From assembly GCF_000346465.2 (NCBI RefSeq), contig NC_034014.1, positions 14,852,630 through 14,916,629 on the forward strand: 64,000 nucleotides of DNA. The letters are read 5' to 3'. This stretch comes from Prunus persica (taxonomy: Eukaryota > Streptophyta > Magnoliopsida > Rosales > Rosaceae). Below, piece by piece: positions 12,175 to 21,619 of the stretch. Position 1 is the first letter of the stretch, and each line of letters starts with the position of its first letter. The translations under genes were made by a program, and so were the position numbers. The notes beneath the pieces are model-generated. The model saw nothing but the letters and a program-made list of their open reading frames with translations. It was not told where the DNA came from and ran no database searches.

Positions 12175-13544
12175 ATGGAAGATTTTAGGAAATGCTTGGA
12201 GAGGCAAGAGCGAGAAACAAATGAGAGAAACCGTAGAGCAGATGAAATCAATGAGTTGCAGAGACAAGTCGATGAACAAGTTGTCATAGCAATGGCTTTG
12301 CAAGATGAAGAGAACCAAGGTGGCCGCCGTGGTTCACAAGTCGGCCGCAGCCAGAATGTGGACAGACATAGGCATTCTCGGGGTAAGAATCTTTTGGAAG
12401 ATTATTTTATCCCAACTTCTTTGTACTCTGATGTTGTTTTCGAAGGCGATTTAGAATGCAACCCTATTTGTTCAATAAAGTCATGCATGATATTTGCAAT
12501 TATGATGCATACCTTGTTCAAAAGTGTGATGCTACTAGGGTTTTGGGGCGTCTTCCGGAGCAAAAGCTTACAGCTGTTATACGAATGTTGGCGTATGGAG
12601 CATCTGCTGATCAAGTGGATGAGATTGCCCGGATGGGGAAGTTCACTACGTTGGAGGCTTTGGTAAGATTTTGTCAAGCAGTTGAAACTCTGTACACTAG
12701 GGACTACCTGCGTAGACCTACTCCCAGGGACCTCTAACGGCTTCTACAAAAAGCCGAAGCTCGAGGATTTCTAGGAATGATTGGTAGCATCGACTGCATG
12801 CACTGGCAATGGAAGAATTGTCCAACTGCCTAGCAAGGTGATTACGGAAATAGAAAAGGCCAAAAAAGTATCATCCTTGAAGCCATTGCTTGCTTCGACA
12901 CATGGGTTTGGCATGCCTTCTTTGGAGTTGCCAGATCCCAAAATGACCTCAACGTGCTGGGTCAATCCCCGGTCTTCAACAATGTATTGAGAGGCAAGGG
13001 CCCCAATATCACCTATCAAGTCAACAATACAGTGTACCAGACGGGGTATTATCTAGCTGACGGCATCTACCCGAGGTGGACCACTTTTGTCAAATCCATT
13101 CCGAATCCCCGATCCCAGAAGCAAAAATTATTTGCTACCTATCAAGAAGGATACAGGAAAGATGTCGAAAGGTGTTTTGGCATCCTTCAAGCTCGGTGGA
13201 TGATTATTCGAGGTGCGACCCGTATGTTTGATGAGGAGATCCTCAGAAGCATTATGATGACTTGCGTCATCCTCCATAATATGATTGTGGAGGATGAGTA
13301 CGATTATGATGCTTTAGAGGTCTACGAACCGGATCCAATGAACACGGCCTTGACACGGATTTATGAAAGGCCCATGGGGCCAAGTGGAGAACCGTTTGAG
13401 CCGGAACCGTTGGTGAGGGATGGTCATTTCATGACCCGAATGATAGATCGATATACAGAGATGCAATCTTCGTATATTCATGAAATGCGTCAAGTTCACT
13501 TGATGGAGCATCTATGGGCAATGAAAGGCAATGAAGATGAATGA
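12175..13544 (+). pseudogene. PIF/Harbinger transposase (HARBI1-like, DDE_Tnp_4)
   Basis: An ATG at 12175 opens MEDFRKCLERQERETNE. The expected frame then shifts by one base near 12440 to MQPYLFNKVMHDICNYDAYL. The catalytic acidic residues are visible in GSIDCMHWQWKNC (D), SQNDLNVLGQSP (D) and YRKDVERCFGILQARW (E). A TAG interrupts at about 12830, where a Trp codon is usual. The C-terminus is open to TGA at 13544. With one frameshift and one stop it is inactive. It would have cut and pasted the element with a TWA target preference. Confidence 0.85.
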
Positions 13545-13954
13545 TGGAGCATAGATGCTTTGGTTATGTTTTATTTAGTTATGGTTAGGTTGTGTTGTAT
13601 TTTTATTTATTATGGTTTGTTTGTGGTTTGGTATTATTATTGTGCCTTGTTTGTAGTTTTTTTTATTTTAATTTTGTTTTGTTTGAAGTATGGAATATGT
13701 TGAATAAAAAGGTAATTTATTGAATGCTTTGTTTATCAAATAAAGAAATCTAATACAAGTCATTAAGAATTACTACTACTAACATAAAATACATGAATTA
13801 CAACAACTTTAATAGAAAACATGAAAAATACAAATACATAAAAGGTATGCTAACTAATTTAATGGTTTCCATCATTTAACCAATCCGTGTTGCTAGGCCC
13901 ATCATCCTGGAAAAGTCTTCTTCTCATAACATCCCTTCGGTCTAGCTTCCAAAA
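13545..13954. other. 3' regions of the convergent Harbinger genes
   Basis: This AT-rich stretch lies between the two convergent Harbinger ORFs, with T-rich runs after the transposase stop and no supported coding frame. Confidence 0.5.
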
Positions 13955-15179
13955 TTATTTTGTTTTAGGGGACATATGACTTGTATCCATTGCCATGGTT
14001 TCCCGATCTGTCTTGTCCATATCTTTTTTGCGCAAATACTCCCTTTCTCGTGCATACTCGGCTTGAAGGGCCAACTCGTTATCCTGGCGTTTCTGCTCCA
14101 TTTCAATTCTTATGCCGTTTTGCCTTTCAATTTCCTCCAAAAATTTTGAATTATTATTGCTTGAATTACCCGCTTTCTTTGCCTTTGCGGCCTTTCGGCC
14201 AATGGGCTTCGGCTCCTTTTCGATGGGTGAGTCTTGACTCAAAGGGAAATCGAGAGGTGAATCCAATGTCATTGAATCACGGAGTGGCGTCTCGTTTAAC
14301 ACAACGGCGGGACCCGTCGGAATAATTATGAAGCGTTTGCAATATTTCACCACCTCCCAACATTCATGATGGTTGAAACTTTTTTTGCCACCCCCGGTTG
14401 CACCGAACCACATTGGCGGTTGAATCATCTATTTAACAAAAAAATAGAAATGCAATAAATATTTAAAATATATTGGATATGCAAGTAACAAAAATAAGAA
14501 TAATGGAAATGCAATTACCTTACAAATAAATTAGAAGTGCAAGAAAATTAAGAAACAATTGGAAATGCAAGAAATATTAACAACATATTGAAAATGCAAG
14601 GAATATTAACAAAATATTGAAAATGCAAGAAACAATTAGAAGTGCAAGAAAATTAAGAAACAATTGAAAATGCAAGAAATATTAACAACATATTGAAAAT
14701 GCAAGAAATATTAACAAAATATTAAAAATGCAAGAAATATGAACAAAATATTGAAAATGCAAGAAATATTAACAAAATATTAAAAATGCAAGAAATATTA
14801 ACAAAATATTGAAAATGCAATAAATATTAACAAAATATATATATATTAAGAGATTAAACTTAATAAAACAAAAATTATAAAATACTTACCTCGTTAGTAC
14901 GATTTTTCCCGCTTCTATAGTTTCCATCGCTTTTGCCAGGGCATCTCTCCATTTTTCCAACTCTTTATTGAGAATTTTTCACCTACTAGATAATGCCATC
15001 TCCGTACGAGTAGATCCCAAAATTTTTTCACAAAATTCGGCATGAATTTTTTTCCACATATGAAAAAATTTCATCTCATTGCCGGACACGGGACAATGAC
15101 AAATTTGGAGCTAAGCCTCACACAAGGAAACATCCTCCATGGTGCTTCAAGCCCCTCCGGTTTCGATAGAAGAAGCCAT
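13955..15179 (-). pseudogene. Harbinger accessory ORF1 (MYB/SANT-like, NAM-associated type)
   Basis: The first coding segment runs from the ATG at 15179 to about 14890 on the minus strand, with CHCPVSGNEMKFFHMWKKIH and ELEKWRDALAKAME. It has three in-frame stops (TGA, TAG, TGA), two at positions where Trp is expected. After an intron filled with a minisatellite, the last segment (14428-13955) has NHHECWEVVKYCKRF, then a Lys/Ala-rich linker and a coiled-coil tail of charged residues (EIERQNGIRIEMEQKRQDNE). Proteins of this kind pair with the Harbinger transposase for DNA binding and nuclear import. Confidence 0.7.
14436..14850. repeat. AT-rich minisatellite, about 27-30 bp unit
   Basis: The motifs AAAATGCAAGAAATATTAAC and AAAATATTGAAAATGCAAG alternate more than ten times. 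It fills the intron of the Harbinger accessory gene, probably by replication slippage. Confidence 0.85.
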
Positions 15180-15468
15180 AAAAATATGAAATAAAAATAC
15201 AAGGTGAAAAACAGGAAAATAATGAGTAAAGAGTGAATAATAGTAGAAGTGTAATGAAATGTATGAGGATTGGTGTTGAAAGTGAAGGGTATTGATAGGT
15301 ATTTATAGGAAGAAAAAAAATCTGAATTTTTTAGAATTTTTTTAAAAAAATTTTGATTTTTTTCATAATTTTATTGCCCAAAAAATGCCAGCGTTGGATT
15401 GGATTTGAAGATGCTGATCAGGGCGCTGGGGGTGCGGCACGTGGCATCTTCCCATTGGAGTTGGCATC
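15180..15468. other. Upstream region of Harbinger ORF1
   Basis: This is the leader and promoter side of the minus-strand accessory gene. It is AT-rich, becoming GC-rich toward 15420 (GGGCGCTGGGGGTGCGGC). No frame is supported. Confidence 0.4.
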
Positions 15469-15560
15469 GCGATGACGTCAACGCGCGCTGGTTCAAATTT
15501 TTTTTACCGTGCACGCGCCAACAGTAAAAAAAATTTGAACCAGCGCGCTGACGTCATCGC
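15469..15560. repeat. Long near-perfect inverted repeat (hairpin)
   Basis: The left arm starts GCGATGACGTCA and runs through CGCGCTGGTTCAAATTT to TTTTTAC. The right arm from about 15524 is its reverse complement, ending TGACGTCATCGC at 15560, with one two-base indel and a loop of about 16 bases. Arms are 37-39 bases. It lies in the right subterminal part of the Harbinger element. Confidence 0.9.
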
Positions 15561-15706
15561 CCGCGGGCTTCACCTCGGGCTGAACTGACCTTCGGGCTGG
15601 CCCGAGTTGGTGGGACCCACTCCCCCCCGGGCTTGGGCTGACCGCTGGAACGAAATTTTTTTTCCCCCTAGCCTTGGGCTCAGCTGCCCGTTGGAAAGGC
15701 TCTTAT

Positions 15707-15803
15707 GGCATCTGGTAATAGTGAGTTTGCAATCCATTGCTTTAAATTCATTTCCCCACCAACCAGCTCATCTGTTGGATTCCTTCTTGTGAATGTTTCT
15801 GAC
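15707..15803 (-). pseudogene. RLK2 kinase C-lobe, piece 1
   Basis: On the minus strand it reads SETFTRRNPTDELVGG then EMNLKQWIANSLLPDA. This is the segment before the last helices in LRR-XII receptor kinases, and it is continuous with piece 2 once the Harbinger element is removed. The TRIM begins directly at its right. The upstream kinase core, transmembrane segment and most LRRs of this gene are not found next to it. Confidence 0.8.
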
Positions 15804-16034
15804 GGAAATTGAGGTTCCACCTTAAAACCAATTGGCAATGGGGAGAGTAGCCCAACTCCTTATAAGTCTTTGCTAAATTTCTCAACTTTCCAATGTGGGA
15901 CTCTTTACCTTCACATTCTCACACGCCCCCACACGTGTGGCGAATTTTCAAGTCTAACACGTGGGCTAACCCGCTCTGATACCATAAAGGAAGTTGAGGT
16001 TCCACCTCAAAACTAATTGGCAATGGGGGGAGTA
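15804..16034 (-). mobile_element. TRIM-like LTR element, cut by the CACTA-1 terminus
   Basis: A block of about 118 bp (15804-15921, GAGGTTCCACCTTAAAACC to CTTTACCTTCACA) is followed by a 66-base interior and the start of a second copy (GAGGTTCCACCTCAAAACTA, ending at 16034). On the minus strand the interior begins TATGGTATCAGAGC, a typical initiator-Met tRNA primer-binding site, directly after the LTR. The second LTR is interrupted at 16035 by the CACTA-1 end. Its remainder is not found at the other end of CACTA-1. Confidence 0.75.
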
Positions 16035-17732
16035 CACTACTACAAAAAATGAAAAAGACGACCAGAAAACAACGACGGTCTAAGTGAAAACCGTCGTGGT
16101 TTTTAAAAAGACGACGGTTCTAAAAACACCGTCGTGTAATACAACCTTAGACAACTAAAAAATGGAGATTCAAATGGCTGTTCAAAAACAACGACGTACC
16201 TAATTAAACAACCGACGTCTATTTGAAACAGATTTCCGCAGTGTAAAATCAAAGCCAACAAAGAACGGCAGAAGTTATGAATCGACCAACGTAGAAAGTA
16301 AAGATGACGATTTCAATAAAAACCGCCGTTTTTACTCATAAAATAAAACGACGAGGTTTTCGTATAAGACGCCGTATAATTACAAACAAATCCACGGCTT
16401 TAAAATATAAAATATCGCCGTATTAAATTAATGTACAACGACGGAAAATATAAATATATCGACGTCATTCTCGTATAGTTCTACGACGTTATCTTTAAAT
16501 CGTACAATAAAATTTAACGTCGTATTTATTCATTTTATACGTCGTACCCTTAATTTAAACCGTCGTCTTAATAAGAATTTTTGTTAACAATTTTTTTCTT
16601 TGATTTTCTTATCCTACGTCGGTAGATCTACTTAATGACAAGAATTGAAATAACCACGACGGTTTATATAGAAAACCGCCGACATAATCAGATTTGTCTG
16701 AGATCCCAAGGGTTACGAAATCTTACCAGATGGAACTCTGTTCCACATCATAATCTTAACAGATGACACAGATTTGCAATCAGAGAGACAATTTTTTGGA
16801 AGTTGATGATGTGTGTGCGTTTGTGTATCTACAAATATTATACCTAACGTCGTTGCAAATTTGCAATCAGAGAGACAATTTTCAACGACGGTTATATTAT
16901 ACCTAACGACGTTTAAAAAACAAATCAACGTCGCTCAACAAATATATTACGTCGTCTTAGTCTTACTTAAGCTGACGAAAAACGACGACAGTAATACAAA
17001 AACAGTCGTTGTTTTTATATTCTTATTTTATTTAAATCTGTCATCCAAAAAAGAAACTTTACATATTCCAGAACATTAATTTCCTTCATTTTAAATTTCC
17101 TCCGGAAAAAAAAACTCTATTTATAACGCACTGTAATTGAAAAATAAACTGAAAGGTCACGGGAAAAAAAATTCTATTCATAATTTAAAAATTCAAATCC
17201 ACGTCGGTTATATTAAACCTAACGACGTTAAATGAAAAGATTCCACGTCGCAAAACAAATATTGCGTCGTGTTAGTTAAAAACGACGGCATAACAAAAAA
17301 CCGTCATTGTTTCAAACTGAATTAATTTAAAATTTCTTCGGGAAAGCAAAATCTATTTATAATTTCCTCGGGTTAGTAATATTGCGTCGTGTTAGTTTAC
17401 AAATTCTAGAACATTAATTTCCCTCATTTTAAATTTCCTCGGGAAAGAAAAATCTATTTATCACGCTTTGTAATTGAAAACTAAAACTGAAAGAATTCGG
17501 AAAAAAAAAACTCTATTTATAATTTAAAAATAAAATCCACGTCGGTTGTAGTACACTTAACGACGTTTAACAAAACAATCTACGTCGGTAATTATAAATC
17601 TACCGTCATCTTAGCTTAATATAGACAACGAGAAAAGACGACGGTAGAACAGAAAACCGCCGTTGTTTCAGTTTCTTTAACAGTTTGGTCCTTTATCTTT
17701 CTGCAGGACTTGTATAGTTCAAAGCATTGACA

Positions 17733-18125
17733 ATGTCTTCATCATATCTCCCAGGAACTACTGATTCGATTGCTCATGCTTTAGAGGCCATCTGAAGCAA
17801 TTTCTATTCTTTATCGCATTCTTGAAACCCATCTTCTTCTTCTGAAGCTCTACGGATAAAGGAAGAGGCTATCACAAATCTGACGGATCTTCTTAGCCAA
17901 GAAAATCAAGCAGATTTCCCTGAGAAGCGAACTTTCCTTCGACAGCGAGTGGAGGCCAGGCTTGCATCTCTTTTGATGGAAAGCAAGGAGTATTCAGAAG
18001 CACTAAGTGTCCTATCAGGCTTGATCAAGGAAGTGAGAAGGCTAGTTGACAAGCTTCTTCTTGTGGACATATATTTGATGCGAGTAAGCTCAATTTCTCT
18101 TTGAGAAAGACATCCAAATTATTGT
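17733..18125 (+). pseudogene. RPN6: Captured RPN6 (26S proteasome subunit) fragment, CACTA-1 copy
   Basis: An ATG at 17733 opens MSSSYLPGTTDSIAHALEA, the N-terminus of plant RPN6. Frame breaks follow, then PSSSSEALRIKEEAIT, NLTDLLSQENQA, KRTFLRQRVEARLASLLME, KEYSEALSVLSGLIKEVRRL, DKLLLVDIYLM and SKLNFSLRK. The exons are fused without introns. Compared with the copy at 3171-3572 this one lacks about 24 more bases between two CAGA repeats, removing the segment that encodes GTSDLQ. It is sense relative to the transposon genes and upstream of ORF1. RPN6 is a lid subunit of the proteasome; this fragment cannot encode it. Confidence 0.88.
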
Positions 18126-19502
18126 CTTTGAGACGTGAGAGACAGTGTCTCTGAGAGAGGAAGAACTTGGAACCCTAAATGTAAACCGAAAATGAATGAA
18201 AGTGACAAATTTATAGAATAAATTTTTAAAACCAACGGCGGTCCTTACAAAAAAATCGCCGTTTAAATTGTAAAATCAACGTCGATATGACCGACGTATA
18301 TTACAGAAATCCACGTCGGTACATTAATAAAAACGACGTGTTAAATAATATACCATGACGCGAGTTATTACTTATGTACTTTAATTTTTGAGTTTACTAC
18401 GACGGTACCTACAACACTACTGTCGTATTTATTTACCACGTCCGAAGTTAAATGTACCGTCGTATTTTGTAATTTATACGTCGTAGTTATATGTAACCGC
18501 CGTATTATTTTTTTGAAATGGTTTTATATGTAAGCAACTTTTCGTCTACCTGACTTACACATGCGCTGTTTCCAAACCCGATTAAAAATTTCAATCTCCC
18601 AGAGAAACTTTTAGACTTTTTTCCTTGTCAGAGCACTGTCAGAGTATCTCATCGTCTTCCTCTCGTCTTCTTCGTCGTCTCTGAACTTAAACATCGTCTT
18701 CCTCTTGCTTTCATTGCACGCAAAAGGTAAGCTTTCATTTTCACTATTTTGGTTGCTGTTTTGCATGCTCATACGTTTTTTGTTTGAAAAATCTTTTTAC
18801 CTTTTTTCTGGCCAAAATCATTTTACTTCTTTCCAAGTTCGATAAAATATACAGACAAAGAGGGAAAGTTTCCAACTTTGAAGACAACTACCTCAACTAA
18901 ATAAGACGACGGTAGCTTCTTATTTACGTGGTTAAATATGTAGACCACGACGGTTCGTCAGTCGTTCTAGCGTCGTCTGAAAATTGACAAAGTTGTTTTT
19001 AAAATTATAGTCTTTTTTTTTATTTGCTTGTTTAATTGCAGGTTTGATTTCTCTGAACAATGGTTTTTGTTTTTCCCTAATTTGATAAAATATAAAGAAA
19101 AAGAAAGTAAGGTTGGTATCTAATATAGACGACAGTATCTTATTGTTTTACGTCGTGTGAATGTTAATACCACGACGTCATATTAAAATACCGTCGTCTA
19201 TATAAGATTCCAAAACTTTCTTTCTTGGCCTTGTATTTTATCAAATTAGAAAACAAAAACCATGGTTCAGAAAAATCAAATCTGCAATCAAACATTCACA
19301 GAGAAAGAAAGAAGGGTTTTGGATCCTTATATAGACGACGGTATATTACTATTGACGTCGTGTGAACATCAATACCACGACGTTATATAAATATTTCGTC
19401 GTTTATAGTTAATTATCACGTCGTTTATAAGTTATTATTACGTCTTATTTTATATTATTTCGTCGTTGTTTAATTACCTTGGTTTTAAACATTTATTACG
19501 TC
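18126..19502. other. CACTA-1 leader and upstream region of ORF1
   Basis: CGACG-motif DNA precedes a CT-rich stretch (around 18640-18725, CTCGTCTTCTTCGTCGTCTC) ending in a good donor, AAAG|GTAAGC, near 18727. This suggests a non-coding first exon for ORF1 with a long intron interrupted by the hAT insertion. The mirror-image region is 1590-3100 in the sister copy. Confidence 0.5.
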
Positions 19503-21493
19503 TAGGGCTGGGCACGGTTCGGTTTGGACCGGTTTCGGGGAAAAAATGGAACCTGATCCGATAGTGCAGACCGGTTCGGTTTGGACCGGTTCTGCTCAAC
19601 ATCCATACAGAAATTCGAACCAAACCGAACCTGTCCGGTTCCGGTTCGGTTCCTGCGGTTCCGATTTTTTTTTTTTTTTAAATTTTAACAAATCTGCCCA
19701 AAATGTATTTATATACTAACATACCCCAAATTTGAGGTTCTATCAAGCTTTCAACACATCAAAATGAATCCAACTTCAACAAAAATACAATCCAAATTAA
19801 AGTGAAAAAATCAAATCCCAAACTGATACGATTTCATAAGAGAAAAGGATAGCAAAGACTTACAGCTTCAATGTCAATTTTGTAAACCCAAAGCTTCCTT
19901 CTTTCTCTGCAACTTGTTCTATATGCCACAACAATATGCCCAACAGCCAAAACCAGTGAGCAGAAGCACCAAACACATACTCTGCTCTTACATACTCTGC
20001 AATATGCCCAACAATATGCAGAATATCAACAGAATGCCTTACAAAGTTCAATTTAGTTCTTAGCTCAGCAGAAACTTTTTACTTGAGTATCTCCGTGTTT
20101 TAACAAAATGATCAATACAGAAGGATCAAGTAAGATTGGAAGTAACAGCATGTTATTGAGAAGAACTACTTTAACCTCTAGTAGTAATTTGCCGAAGGAG
20201 CTTAATGAGAACATAACTGACTAGCAAAACCTTTATATACTGTCTGATTCTAGTATTGCAATATAGTAGTTTATAGATGCAAATTACTTGTGGCTATTAT
20301 TGAATCAGTAATAAGTCATATCTGTCTTAAAGATAAACTCATAAAACTTGAGGATGAAATATTGAATGCTGTTGATAAAAGGGGTTTCTTCATTTTAATT
20401 TACCTCAGAGGACACATCAGCAACAAGAGGAGCAACAGCAGCTGCACCGCCCAACCTGCTCATGCTCAGAACCTACATGTTGTGTAAACATAACAAATTC
20501 ACATCCATTCCCCAGAATGAATAAAAAAATATTACTCAAAAATCCATTTTTTGATTATCATTATCTAATCCAGCAAACAATGTCAACTAGGGAATCTTTC
20601 TTTTTCTTTAATTAAGAAATAATGAACTCAGCTCCAGAAAGGGCAAAAATAAAAAATAAAAAACATAAAGAAGAAGAGCACCTTGACTTGGAGCTGGAGG
20701 AATTTGACATAATCGATGATCTCATCCAGCATTGAAGCTTTGTCTGTCTGTCATTCCAAAACCCACATCACATTAGATTATTGCACCCTAGAAAATATAA
20801 GACCTATCCAATTTTCGCATAATTGAAGATGAGCTGTGAGAGAGAGATGAACAATACCTGAGAGAGAGACAGAGACAGAGAGCTATACGAGATGAAGAGG
20901 TGGACGCTGCGAGCGAATGGGATCTTCGATTTGCTGGAAGACAGAGAGAGTCAGAAAATTGAATTGGGGAAAGAAAAAAAAAAGGAGAGAGATAGAGAGA
21001 GAATCTGACCTGCAACGACTGAGAGAGGCTAAGAGAAGAGCGGCGGCAATGACGTGCTGGTTGAGAGAGAGGTTTGGAATCGGTGGCTGGTGGCTGGCGG
21101 CTGGCTGAGTATCAGAGTATGAAACGAAATGGGAGGGAGGAGAGGAAAGAACGAAGAATGAAAAAACCCAATCTGAATTTGGTGTAATCCTGTGTGTGCG
21201 CTACTTATGGTAGCAGCATACACACCCAATCAAAATTTGACAGGTATGAAAATATATATAATTTCAAATATAAATATATATAATATTTAAAAAATATATA
21301 AATTAATTCTATTGGACCGGTTCGGATTGGACCGGTTCCTTAGGATGGAAAACCGAAATCGGAACCGGTCTGAACCGGTTCGATTTGGATTTTTCTCGAT
21401 TTTTGACTTTTTTGGTCAACACGGTTTTTTTCAGTTTTTTCCGGATTGGTTTGGTTCGGTTTTACGGTTTTGCGGTTCAAATGCCCACCCCTA
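19503..21493. mobile_element. hAT-type non-autonomous element carrying bHLH exons
   Basis: The ends are TAGGGCTGGGCA and the inverse of TAGGGGTGGGCA, flanked by the 8-bp duplication ATTACGTC (19495-19502 and 21494-21501). The truncated sister CACTA has a single ATTACGTC at the homologous site (around 1640). Both subterminal regions are rich in GGTTCGGTTTGGACCGGTT-like motifs. No transposase is present. The interior carries two exons of a bHLH gene on the minus strand and a GA-rich, gene-leader-like stretch (20830-21010). Confidence 0.9.
20404..20752 (-). pseudogene. Captured bHLH transcription factor exons (LRL/UNE12-type)
   Basis: On the minus strand one exon (about 20752-20682) encodes [18 protein letters not shown] then LQVK, the second helix of a bHLH domain, and ends at a GT donor. 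The next exon (20472-20404) begins after a TGTAG acceptor and encodes VLSMSRLGGAAAVAPLV then ADVSSE, ending before another GT. This sequence is diagnostic of plant bHLH subfamily XI (LRL/UNE12-like). Introns are retained, so genomic DNA was captured rather than cDNA. The basic region, first helix and remainder are missing. Confidence 0.85.
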
Positions 21494-21619
21494 ATTACGT
21501 CTGAGATTATTTTATTGCGTCGTTTAAAATCATATCATACGTCGTATTTTATTAATAACCATCGTTTGTGTTCTTAATCTTTTCTTGAAATATTTTCACT
21601 TGCAGTTTTGTCTGTAAAA

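Larger units (their letters stand above)
11709..15703. mobile_element. PIF/Harbinger DNA transposon, decayed
   Basis: The element contains a plus-strand DDE transposase (12175-13544) and a convergent minus-strand MYB/NAM-associated-type accessory ORF (13955-15179), the usual two-gene layout of PIF/Harbinger elements. Kinase pieces of one RLK exon lie on either side (11581-11668 and 15707-15803), so it inserted into a coding exon. The right edge is near CTCTTATGG, and TTA is present at the matching site of RLK3. The left edge is uncertain; about 40 extra bases lie between the kinase piece and the first plausible end. I could not match the terminal inverted repeats. Confidence 0.75.

Noticed and set aside
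12402..12677. Minus-strand ORF opposite the Harbinger transposase
   Set aside because: Shadow of the coding strand; no domain, and the plus-strand frame has the catalytic motifs.
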